From an uncultured Clostridium sp. (GTDB lineage: Bacteria; Bacillota; Clostridia; Clostridiales; Clostridiaceae), in the NCBI GenBank assembly GCA_937927335.1, contig CALBDU010000088.1, forward strand, positions 1 to 12,692: a stretch of DNA of 12,692 nucleotides, read 5' to 3'. Each line of letters opens with the position of its first letter. The first letter of the stretch is position 1. The notes under the pieces are model-generated. The model did not search any database. It was not told the DNA's origin and worked only from the letters and a program-made list of their open reading frames with translations. Positions 1 to 6,243 of this stretch are shown here, one piece after another. Both the position numbers and the translations under genes were made by a program.

Positions 1-55
1 CGAACCCTCGTAACCAGCTTGGAAGGCTGGCACTCTACCATTGAGTTACACCCGC
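1..55 (-). tRNA. tRNA-Gly (anticodon UCC), 3' end cut by the window edge
   Basis: Read on the minus strand, the acceptor 5' arm is GCGGGTG. It is followed by a D arm, an anticodon stem-loop with loop CTTCCAA (anticodon TCC, glycine) and the start of a T arm ending GGGTTCG. The 3' half of the T arm and the acceptor 3' strand lie beyond base 1, so the gene is incomplete here. It begins only 3 bases after the CCA of the upstream tRNA-Pro, so the two are co-transcribed and separated by processing. Confidence 0.93.
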
Positions 56-58
56 AGA

Positions 59-134
59 TGGTCGGGGTGACAGGGATTGAACCTGCGACCTCATGGTCCC
101 AAACCACGCGCGCTCCCATCTGCGCCACACCCCG
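59..134 (-). tRNA. tRNA-Pro (anticodon UGG) with encoded CCA
   Basis: This is a complete 76-base cloverleaf on the minus strand. The acceptor stem CGGGGTG pairs perfectly with CACCCCG, then discriminator A and a genome-encoded CCA follow. The anticodon loop is TTTGGGA, giving anticodon TGG (proline), and the T loop GGTTCAATCCC is canonical. It is the first gene of a tRNA cluster. The 5' end lies about 33 bases downstream of the start predicted from the promoter at 174-202, which leaves a short leader for RNase P to remove. Confidence 0.96.
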
Positions 135-173
135 TGGCTTGAGTCCTCAATTGAACTCTCAGCGACATAAATT

Positions 174-202
174 ATTCTACACGATATATTCCTATTCGTC
201 AA
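174..202 (-). promoter_or_regulatory. sigma-A promoter of the tRNA-Pro/tRNA-Gly cluster
   Basis: On the minus strand a -35 box TTGACG (202-197, 5 of 6 matches) and a -10 box TAGAAT (179-174, 5 of 6) are separated by exactly 17 bases. Transcription would start near 167, about 33 bases before tRNA-Pro. The promoter lies between the stop of the phosphoesterase gene (238) and the tRNAs, so the tRNAs need not depend on the upstream operon. No convincing terminator separates the two units, so read-through from the operon is also possible. Confidence 0.75.
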
Positions 203-237
203 TAGCAAATTTAGCTTTTTTTATATTTGTCCACTAT

Positions 238-708
238 TTATACAGCCTTAATGCTGGCATTTATTACATTTTTATTTATGCTGATGGTAGCCACGCTGTA
301 GAAGTTATCCCTTGGTACTGCAGGGCTCCCTGGATTTATGAACCATATTCCGTCCTCAAAGGATATTTTTGATACATGTGTGTGTCCATAAACTACAACA
401 TCCGCCCCTATCTCTAAAGCCCTGTATCTGAGTCTGGATATGTCATATTTTACATCGTAGCTATGCCCATGGGTTATAAAAAATGTTTTATTTTCTATTA
501 TTTCAATTTTTTCACTGGGAACATTAACTGCAAAATCACAGTTTCCTTTTACATTTATTATTCTGCCCTTGTAATATTTTTTTATTTCTCTTACATCCTG
601 CACGTTATCCCCTAAATGTATTATTAAATCTGCATCCTCCAGCTTTTTAACAGCATTTTCGATAACCCAGTGATACCTGTGGGTATCGCTGATTACTCCA
701 ATAAGCAA
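238..708 (-). CDS. YfcE/MJ0936-family metallophosphoesterase
   Basis: A 156-residue single-domain calcineurin-like phosphodiesterase of the YfcE/MJ0936 type. Metal-ligand motifs appear in the expected order: SDTH (D8, H10), GDN (D34), GNCD (N56), THGH (H80) and GHTH (H109, H111). The family binds two divalent metals and hydrolyses phosphodiester model substrates, but the physiological substrate is generally unknown. The start is a TTG at 708-706, 7 bases after GGGGAGG. No ATG fits, and the N-terminus (MLIGVISDTH) matches the family. The ribosome binding site lies in the last codons of rdgB, whose TAG stop is 2 bases upstream, so translation is probably coupled. It is the last gene of the operon. 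Its position after a nucleotide-pool pyrophosphatase fits nucleotide housekeeping, but that is inference. Confidence 0.9.
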   Translation of the reverse strand: MLIGVISDTHRYHWVIENAVKKLEDADLIIHLGDNVQDVREIKKYYKGRIINVKGNCDFAVNVPSEKIEIIENKTFFITHGHSYDVKYDISRLRYRALEIGADVVVYGHTHVSKISFEDGIWFINPGSPAVPRDNFYSVATISINKNVINASIKAV

Positions 709-710
709 TG

Positions 711-1316
711 CTATACCTCCCCTAAAAGCTTTATTATCTCCCTCTGCAGTTCTTTCAGAGCCTTGGCCCTATGGCTTATTCTATTTTTTGTTTTTCCATC
801 AAGCTCTCCAAAGGTTTTACCGTATTCTTCAATATAAAAAACAGGGTCATAGCCAAAGCCATTGGATCCTCTTTCCTCTTCAATGATAATGCCATCTATC
901 CTTCCCTCTACCTTTACTTCCTCACCTGTATGGGTTATAAGAGCTATGGCACATACAAACTGTCCCTTTCGTTCTGCCTCTTTCTTTCCATTAAGCAGCT
1001 CCAGGAGCTTTATATTATTTTTCCTGTCATTGCCATGCTCCCCTGAAAATCTTGCTGAATATATTCCAGGAGCCCCTGCCAGGGAGTCCACAGTTAATCC
1101 TGAATCATCTGCCAGTACCATTGCTCCTGGGGCTATGTCATGTATAGCCTTTGCTTTAATAAGGGCATTTTCCATGAAGCTTTGGCCATTTTCCTCCACA
1201 TCTATGTTTATACCTGCTTCCTTTAAAGAAAGAATTTTTAAGGGCATTTCTTTTAATATATCTTTAATTTCATTAATTTTATTTATATTATTGCTTGCCA
1301 CAATGAGTTTTCTCAT
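711..1316 (-). CDS. rdgB: XTP/dITP diphosphatase (non-canonical purine NTP pyrophosphatase)
   Basis: A 201-residue Ham1/RdgB-family enzyme that hydrolyses dITP, ITP and XTP to monophosphates plus pyrophosphate, keeping deaminated purines out of DNA and RNA in the cytoplasm. Visible motifs are SNNINKINEI near residue 8 (substrate loop, with the family Asn-x-x-Lys pattern), LADDSGL at 68-74 (acidic metal site, D70/D71), GAPGIYSARFSGE at 81-93, GFGYDP at 153-158 and KNRISHRAKAL near 178-188. The frame extends 8 codons further upstream to an ATG at 1340. I choose the ATG at 1316 because it gives the family N-terminus (MRKLIVASNN) and overlaps the rph stop as TAATG. An AGGAACGGGG stretch just upstream is a moderate ribosome binding site. 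Expression is very likely coupled to rph. Confidence 0.95.
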   Translation of the reverse strand: MRKLIVASNNINKINEIKDILKEMPLKILSLKEAGINIDVEENGQSFMENALIKAKAIHDIAPGAMVLADDSGLTVDSLAGAPGIYSARFSGEHGNDRKNNIKLLELLNGKKEAERKGQFVCAIALITHTGEEVKVEGRIDGIIIEEERGSNGFGYDPVFYIEEYGKTFGELDGKTKNRISHRAKALKELQREIIKLLGEV

Positions 1317-2062
1317 TAAACAGACCCCGTTCCTATCCATAGTGAATCCATTTTCAAGGTATCCTTCTGCATCTGAATTACCTGTTTAATTCCTTTTTCA
1401 CCTAAAGCCAATAGTTCATTCAGATCAGACCTGCTGAAGGGACTTTCTTCACCAGTACCCTGTATTTCAACAAACTCTCCTGAGTCTGTCATTATTAAAT
1501 TCATGTCCACCTTGGCCGAGGAATCCTCCTCGTAGCAAAGATCAAGCATTTTAGTATCATTTACTATTCCTACACTTATAGCACTTACAAATTCTCTTAT
1601 AGGGTAAATATCAAACGGTACCTGCTTGTGCAGCCTGTTTACCGCATCAACCAGCGCTACAAAGGAACCTGTAATAGAGGCGGTTCTGGTACCACCGTCT
1701 GCCTGTATAACATCGCAGTCTATCCATATGGTCTTTTCTCCCATGGCTTTTAAATCTACCACAGACCTGAGTGCTCTTCCTATAAGCCTTTGTATTTCCA
1801 TGGTCCTGCCGTCAATTTTACCCCTGGATATGTCCCTGGGTTTTCTAACCTGTGTCGCCCTTGGAATCATATTGTATTCGCAGGTTATCCAGCCTTCTCC
1901 CTTTCCCTTTAGAAAGACAGGCACCTTATCCTCTATGGAGGCTGTACAGATTACTTTTGTATCTCCTGATTCGATGAGTACTGAGCCCTCTGCATATTTG
2001 GTATAATTTCTTGATAATTTAATAGGCCTTATCTGGTCATTTTTTCTTCCATCTATTCTCAT
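1316..2062 (-). CDS. rph: ribonuclease PH
   Basis: A 248-residue phosphorolytic 3'-5' exoribonuclease that trims the 3' ends of tRNA precursors using phosphate and releases nucleoside diphosphates. It has the normal family length and is a single RNase PH domain that assembles as a hexameric ring. Diagnostic stretches are GRTMEIQRLIGRALR at about 85-99 (R86, Q91 and R92 in the phosphate/RNA site), DCDVIQADGGTRTASITG at 115-132, and YEEDSSAKVDMN with the acidic pair D180/D186. The ATG at 2062 follows GTAGGAGGG by 5 bases and overlaps the stop of the upstream ATPase gene as TAATG. The C-terminus again overlaps rdgB by one base. Pairing with rdgB is common in bacteria. Nearby tRNA genes are a plausible but unproven functional link. 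Confidence 0.97.
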   Translation of the reverse strand: MRIDGRKNDQIRPIKLSRNYTKYAEGSVLIESGDTKVICTASIEDKVPVFLKGKGEGWITCEYNMIPRATQVRKPRDISRGKIDGRTMEIQRLIGRALRSVVDLKAMGEKTIWIDCDVIQADGGTRTASITGSFVALVDAVNRLHKQVPFDIYPIREFVSAISVGIVNDTKMLDLCYEEDSSAKVDMNLIMTDSGEFVEIQGTGEESPFSRSDLNELLALGEKGIKQVIQMQKDTLKMDSLWIGTGSV

Positions 2063-3075
2063 TATTCCCTCCTACAGTACAATGCTTCATTTAATTTTTC
2101 AGCCATAACGAATAATTCGTCCCGTTCAGGAGGTGTCACTGTTATTTTTCCGCCATCCTGAAAAAGATATCCGCCATCCCTTGTTATCTTGCCTATAATG
2201 GTTGCTTTTATTCCCTTATCCCTTAACTGCTCTACAAGTTTATCACCATTTGCGCAGGTAATCAACATGCTGCCTGAGGATATAAGTCTTAAAGGGTCTA
2301 TACCCAGACCAGCACATACTTTTCTTGTTATTTCTGTAAAGGGCATCTTATCAAAGAAGACCTCAAACCCTGCGGAGCTTGCCTCAGCAACCTCCCATAG
2401 AGCTCCCAGCACACCGCCCTCAGTTATGTCATGCATTGAATTAACACCAAATTTCCCTGCAATAATCCCCTCCTGAACCACACTGATGCTGTCCATGTAG
2501 GTTTGTGCCTCTTTCATCTCCTCAGGGCTTAGGATATGTGCAAGATGATCCTTATAATCATTAACAGCAATAAAGGTGCCTTCCAGGCACAGCTCCTTGG
2601 TTACGATAATATCGTCCCCAAAGGCTGCTCCTGATGTAGCTACAGCAGCCCCCTTCTTTCCTTTTCCTATCACTGTGCAGGATAACACCAGCTTATTTAC
2701 AGCTCTGGTAACCTCAGTATGGCCCCCCAGCACCTCAATATTCAGTTTTTTTGCCTCTTCATCCACTTCCCTCATAATTCTTTTAATGTCATCAATTTCA
2801 GCAGTTTCCGGGGCAAGTATGGTTATCATAATCCCCAAGGGCTCCACCCCTGTAGATGCTATATCATTGCAATTGATATGCACAGCCAGTCTGCCTGAAT
2901 TAATCTCTGCACCGGTTATTGGATCTGTTGAAAGCACGCATTCATAATCACCGTAATCAATCACACAGCAGTCCTCACCAACGCCGCTTTTAATCCTTAC
3001 CTCCGACCTTTCACTGCCTCTGCTTTTATCAATTAAATCTTTAAGCTCATCCCAGTTCAACTTCCCGACTTTCAT
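2062..3075 (-). CDS. AIR synthase / HypE-like family protein (PurM-fold ATPase)
   Basis: A 337-residue protein of the PurM/ThiL/SelD/HypE superfamily. The N-terminal part carries GVGEDCCVIDYG (31-42), STDPITGA (49-56), the NDIASTG segment (70-76) and GGHTEVT (117-123), the usual ATP-phosphate and metal-binding positions. The C-terminal part has HDITEGGVLGAL (215-226), the equivalent of the HypE/SelD D-x-T-x-GG loop. It lacks the C-terminal Pro-Arg-Ile-Cys tail that HypE needs to carry the thiocarboxamide. The only nearby cysteine is four residues from the end (C334), followed by Arg-Arg-Glu. It is therefore probably not a functional hydrogenase maturation HypE, and no hyp genes are nearby. 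The ATG start at 3075 is preceded by AGAAGGGAAG. It is the first gene of the rph operon and is coupled to rph by a one-base overlap. The substrate is unknown. Confidence 0.85.
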   Translation of the reverse strand: MKVGKLNWDELKDLIDKSRGSERSEVRIKSGVGEDCCVIDYGDYECVLSTDPITGAEINSGRLAVHINCNDIASTGVEPLGIMITILAPETAEIDDIKRIMREVDEEAKKLNIEVLGGHTEVTRAVNKLVLSCTVIGKGKKGAAVATSGAAFGDDIIVTKELCLEGTFIAVNDYKDHLAHILSPEEMKEAQTYMDSISVVQEGIIAGKFGVNSMHDITEGGVLGALWEVAEASSAGFEVFFDKMPFTEITRKVCAGLGIDPLRLISSGSMLITCANGDKLVEQLRDKGIKATIIGKITRDGGYLFQDGGKITVTPPERDELFVMAEKLNEALYCRRE

Positions 3076-3167
3076 AAAAAAACTTCCCTTCTAATAATTA
3101 AACAGGCAATTTTTCGCCTAATGTATCATATTATTTATATAGGATTATTATAGAGTAGGTGTATAGT
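3076..3167. other. divergent intergenic region between the HypE-like operon and the plus-strand gene
   Basis: These 92 AT-rich bases must hold start signals for both directions. Several -10-like hexamers occur on each strand (for example TATAAT on the minus strand at 3152-3147), but none has a convincing -35 box at 16-18 bases, so I do not call a promoter. On the minus-strand transcript AGGCGA (3119-3114) can pair with TTGCCT (3109-3104) around an AAAA loop, with one G-U pair, giving a small leader hairpin about 30 bases before the ATPase start. Its function, if any, is unknown. Confidence 0.5.
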
Positions 3168-4508
3168 TTGAAATATATCGGCCCATTTCTACGAATTAAT
3201 AAATTGAAAAAAGAAAATATACAAAATCAGCTTTTTTATTTATCAAAGGAATCTTTGAAAAACATAGTTTTATATTCAGGCTGCGGTATAAAAACCACAG
3301 TTAAGGACCTTAAAATTAAAAATATTTCTAATCTTGATATTAACATATTTTCATCTGTTTCTCCACTTTTATGTATTTATAAAAAAGCTGCTCCAAAACT
3401 GGAGCCTGCTGACAATTACAGAAGCTGGAACAGTGACAAATTCAAGAAGGAAATAAATATTACAGGAAATGCCTTAATGACACTGTCCTTATTTGAGCTT
3501 TGCAGCTATTATCAGGATTTCAGGTCTTCAGAGCCTAAGAAGTATTTTACAGGAGAATTATATAAAACCCTGGGTAAAAAGCAACTGGAATTTTACGCCA
3601 CATATTTCAGAAATAGTGAGGGAGTATTTGTGGATAAGGTTGATGAATCTGAGGCTTCAGCTGACAAGCTCATATTCAATGACAAGAATAAAAAGTTTAA
3701 ATATTCCTCACAGGCACTTCTCATGGCTGCATATTATATGTGTTCAACACTACTGGAAAATAACGAAGGTGAAAATTTTAAAAACTTTTCACTGGAAATA
3801 CTTAAAATGCTTTTACAATACAAGGAAGAGCTTTATACCTCCTCCTTTGATGAGTTATCCCTGATATGCCTTGGCTTAAATGTATTTTACAGCTTCTCAA
3901 AAAATGATGACTGTAGAATTCTGCTTCTTGATTTGTGCGAGCTTTTAACTGAGAAGGCCCTAAGCTGCTATGAATATTGCGGAGCCTATATTAATTCTCT
4001 GCTTTTCTACAAAAGCACTGGCTTAATCCGCTTCAGAGATCTATGTGAGGATATTTACCTGAAGCTTGCAGAACTTTACCGCAATGAGCTTGGAATCTTT
4101 ATACCAGATACAGAGGAAAAGGAACTGGACTACAGCTGCGATGATATAGCTGTATACCTGCTTTGCATGCTTTTCAGTGAAAATGGCAGTGATATTGCAA
4201 CAGATATTTTCAAGAGGCAGTTTCTGGATTCAGGCATTATATTGAGCTGGCCTGAAGCTCCTGATATTGGTGATATAGAAAGATATCGCAACTTCTCGGG
4301 AAAAGCAGAGGATCTTCTGGAGGACCAGAATTTTAAAATGCCTTCTGTACCTTCCCCGGAAAGCAGCGAGTTTGCTCCTGTCTTTACCAAATATGTAACC
4401 TATAATATGAAAAAGGATATTTTTAAAGCATCAAAGCCATCCTTTGACAGCAGCAAAAACATGTACATTTTCTTTCTGATAATTACTTTATGCAAAAGCA
4501 GCCTCTAA
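3168..4508 (+). CDS. hypothetical protein, helical and cysteine-rich, function unknown
   Basis: I do not recognise a characterised family. The 446-residue product starts MKYIGPFLRINKL and looks soluble: no signal peptide, and only one hydrophobic run, at the extreme C-terminus (YIFFLIITL, ending CKSSL), too late and too short for a clear membrane anchor. From about residue 90 to 350 it is rich in amphipathic helices, with repeated aromatic/Leu patterns such as QALLMAAYYMCSTLL and ELSLICLGLNVFYSF. This is compatible with an alpha-alpha repeat or toroid fold, though that is inference. It has 13 cysteines, unusually many for a cytoplasmic protein this size, without a CxxC pair. The frame opens at a GTG at 3159, but that codon overlaps the ribosome binding site GAGTAGGTG. 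The TTG at 3168, 6 bases further on, is the better start. It is divergent from the HypE-like operon. No clear terminator follows it. Confidence 0.8.
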   Translation: MKYIGPFLRINKLKKENIQNQLFYLSKESLKNIVLYSGCGIKTTVKDLKIKNISNLDINIFSSVSPLLCIYKKAAPKLEPADNYRSWNSDKFKKEINITGNALMTLSLFELCSYYQDFRSSEPKKYFTGELYKTLGKKQLEFYATYFRNSEGVFVDKVDESEASADKLIFNDKNKKFKYSSQALLMAAYYMCSTLLENNEGENFKNFSLEILKMLLQYKEELYTSSFDELSLICLGLNVFYSFSKNDDCRILLLDLCELLTEKALSCYEYCGAYINSLLFYKSTGLIRFRDLCEDIYLKLAELYRNELGIFIPDTEEKELDYSCDDIAVYLLCMLFSENGSDIATDIFKRQFLDSGIILSWPEAPDIGDIERYRNFSGKAEDLLEDQNFKMPSVPSPESSEFAPVFTKYVTYNMKKDIFKASKPSFDSSKNMYIFFLIITLCKSSL

Positions 4509-4527
4509 TAGTTTTTATCCAAAAATG

Positions 4528-4556
4528 TTAAAATACCCCGAAGTTTATGTTATAAT
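4528..4556 (+). promoter_or_regulatory. sigma-A promoter with extended -10 for the 58-residue membrane protein gene
   Basis: A perfect -10 box TATAAT at 4551-4556 is preceded by the extended -10 element TG at 4548-4549. A -35-like TTAAAA (4528-4533, 4 of 6 matches) lies 17 bases upstream. Predicted transcription starts near 4563, giving a leader of about 35 bases to the ATG at 4598. The promoter shows that the short reading frame is an independently transcribed unit rather than a tail of the upstream gene. Confidence 0.7.
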
Positions 4557-4597
4557 ATTTACAAATTAAGTTGTCAGTATAAACTGGGGGTATATAG

Positions 4598-4774
4598 ATG
4601 ATTCTGTTACTTGAAATTTTAGCAGTACTTACCATGTGTACTTTAATGTTTGTTTTAATTTGGGGTTTCATTTTATTTAATCAGATATTAGGTCAACTGA
4701 GATATAAAAATTATCTGATGGAAAAGCTCACTCAGCATATATATTCTTTGGTAAACAAAAAAAATGATATATAA
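4598..4774 (+). CDS. 58-residue single-span membrane protein, unknown function
   Basis: A short reading frame that begins MILLLEILAVL and ends VNKKNDI. Residues 2 to about 28 form one long hydrophobic segment, interrupted only by Glu6, with no cleavage site, so it is probably a signal anchor. Residues 34-58 are a polar tail with several Lys/Arg (RYKNYLMEK, NKKND) that could form a short amphipathic helix. Support for it as a real gene: an ATG 7 bases after a GGGGG ribosome binding site, a good promoter immediately upstream, and a stop codon adjoining the stem of a strong terminator. I do not recognise the family. A type I toxin is conceivable for a small hydrophobic peptide, but nothing here shows an antisense RNA or a paired antitoxin. 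Confidence 0.7.
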   Translation: MILLLEILAVLTMCTLMFVLIWGFILFNQILGQLRYKNYLMEKLTQHIYSLVNKKNDI

Positions 4775-4798
4775 AAAGACGCCTAATGGCGTCTTTTT
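4773..4798. terminator. bidirectional Rho-independent terminator between convergent genes
   Basis: AAAAAGACGCC (4773-4783) and GGCGTCTTTTT (4788-4798) form a perfect inverted repeat around the loop TAAT: a 6-bp GC-rich stem flanked by A5/T5. The T run is present on both strands, so it can end transcription of the plus-strand 58-residue gene and of gatB from the other side. It is extremely compact: the plus-strand stop TAA (4772-4774) and the gatB stop TAA (4799-4797) both overlap the repeat. Confidence 0.9.
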
Positions 4799-6227
4799 AT
4801 AATTTATTCATTTCACTGTTTACAAGATTGTTAACAATCTGGGGATTAGCCTTACCCTTGGTCTCCTTCATAACAAGCCCAACTATAAAGCCAATAGCCC
4901 TCTTCTTTCCATTTTTAAAATCTTCTACAGATTTAGGATTGTCTTCAATTATTTTTTTAACCACAGCAAGGATTTCATCTTCGTCATTATTTTGAACAAG
5001 TCCTTTTTCTTCTACTATAGCTTTTGGAGATTTTCCTGTTTCAAACATTTCCTCCACGACTTTTTTACCAATGCTGTTTGAAATTGTTCCCTGGTTTATA
5101 AGGTTTATAAGATTGGACAAATCAACCGGCTTAAATTTCAAATCAGATACCTCTATAGTATTTTCATTCATAAGCCTTGATATGTCTCCCATAAGCCAGT
5201 TTGAAGCAGACTTGGGGTCTTTGCAAAGCTTAGCTGTTTTATCAAAGAAATCAGCCATTTCTGCTGAAAGAGTCAATACTCCTGCATCATATTTAGGAAT
5301 TCCGTAATCCTTAACAAACCTTTCAGCTTTTTCATGAGGAAGCTCAGGAATAGTTTTTCTTATTTCTTCAATCCAAGCTTCTGAAATATTCAAAGAAACC
5401 AGATCTCCCTCAGGGAAATATCTATAGTCATTTGCTTCTTCCTTGCTTCTCATGTTCACTGTGACACCGCTGTTTTCATCCCATCTTCTGGTCTCCTGTG
5501 TTAGTACCATTCCCTCTTCAATAGCTTTTATATGTCTGTCTATTTCATATTCAAAGGCCTTCTCCAGCGCTTTAAAGGAGTTAACATTCTTAATTTCCGC
5601 CCTTACTCCAAATTTGTCACTGCCCTTTTCCATAACAGATATATTTCCGTCACATCTTAAAGAGCCCTGCTCCATTTTGCAGTCTGATACTCCAATGGAA
5701 AAAAGGATGCTTTTCAGCTTCTGCAGGTACAAGGTTGCCTCTTCAGGACTCCTCATATCAGGTTTAGATACTATTTCAATAAGAGGCACTCCGGATCTGT
5801 TAAAATCCACCAGTGTACCTGCAGCAGTATGAAGCAGTTTCCCTGCGTCCTCTTCAATATGTATCCTTTCTATTCCTATTCTCTTAATGGTGCCGTCACT
5901 AAGTTCAATCTCTATGTAGCCTTCCCTGCAGATAGGCAGCTCATCCTGAGTAATCTGGTAATCCTTTGGACAGTCAGGATAAAAGTAATTTTTCCTGTCC
6001 ATTCTTCCTGCCCTGGTTATACTGCAGTTCAATGCAAGACCAGCCTTTATTCCATATTCAACTACCATTTTATTAAGCATTGGCAAAGAACCTGGAAGCC
6101 CAAGGCACACAGGACATACATGTGAATTAGGCAGCCCGCCGAATTCAGTACTGCAGCCGCAATATATTTTAGTTTTAGTGGAGAGCTCTGCATGAACCTC
6201 CAAGCCTATAACTGATTCAAACTCCAT
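4797..6227 (-). CDS. gatB: Asp-tRNA(Asn)/Glu-tRNA(Gln) amidotransferase subunit B
   Basis: A 476-residue subunit, typical family length. It binds mischarged Glu-tRNA(Gln) or Asp-tRNA(Asn), activates the side-chain carboxylate with ATP and, with ammonia channelled from GatA, completes amidation in the cytoplasm. The N-terminal catalytic cradle starts FESVIGLEVHAEL and includes KNYFYPDCPKDYQITQ near residue 80. Four cysteines (C23, C25, C38, C41, in the pattern CxC-x12-CPVC) look like the zinc knuckle found in some GatB proteins. The C-terminal 140 or so residues match the YqeY-like tRNA-binding tail, including GKANPQIVNNL near the end. A GTG 3 codons upstream overlaps the ribosome binding site AAAGGAG, so I use the ATG at 6227, 8 bases after it. 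It is the third gene of gatCAB, 16 bases after gatA, and ends inside the shared terminator. Confidence 0.97.
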   Translation of the reverse strand: MEFESVIGLEVHAELSTKTKIYCGCSTEFGGLPNSHVCPVCLGLPGSLPMLNKMVVEYGIKAGLALNCSITRAGRMDRKNYFYPDCPKDYQITQDELPICREGYIEIELSDGTIKRIGIERIHIEEDAGKLLHTAAGTLVDFNRSGVPLIEIVSKPDMRSPEEATLYLQKLKSILFSIGVSDCKMEQGSLRCDGNISVMEKGSDKFGVRAEIKNVNSFKALEKAFEYEIDRHIKAIEEGMVLTQETRRWDENSGVTVNMRSKEEANDYRYFPEGDLVSLNISEAWIEEIRKTIPELPHEKAERFVKDYGIPKYDAGVLTLSAEMADFFDKTAKLCKDPKSASNWLMGDISRLMNENTIEVSDLKFKPVDLSNLINLINQGTISNSIGKKVVEEMFETGKSPKAIVEEKGLVQNNDEDEILAVVKKIIEDNPKSVEDFKNGKKRAIGFIVGLVMKETKGKANPQIVNNLVNSEMNKL

Positions 6228-6243
6228 TTTATTCACTCCTTTA

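Noticed and set aside
187..240. Possible terminator for the phosphoesterase operon
   Set aside because: The T-rich run near 215-222 is on the plus strand, whereas the operon runs on the minus strand. The nearby AGC/GCT pairing is only 3 bp, so no terminator is called.
19..372. Plus-strand open frame of 117 codons across the left end
   Set aside because: It runs antisense through both tRNA genes, their promoter and the 3' end of the phosphoesterase. There is no ribosome binding site, and the early residues are translated tRNA sequence.
771..1389. Plus-strand open frames opposite rdgB and rph
   Set aside because: They are low-complexity Ser/Phe/Leu-rich translations of the antisense strand of clearly conserved genes, with no ribosome binding site.
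3493..3864. Plus-strand 123-codon frame inside the 446-residue gene
   Set aside because: It is in another frame of a longer gene with a proper start signal. Its residue composition (many Ile/His/Trp/Arg) is typical of an out-of-frame translation.
4598..4774. The 58-residue membrane peptide as a type I toxin
   Set aside because: The size and hydrophobicity fit, but no antisense RNA promoter, overlapping transcript or repeat typical of such loci is visible, so only a neutral description is justified.
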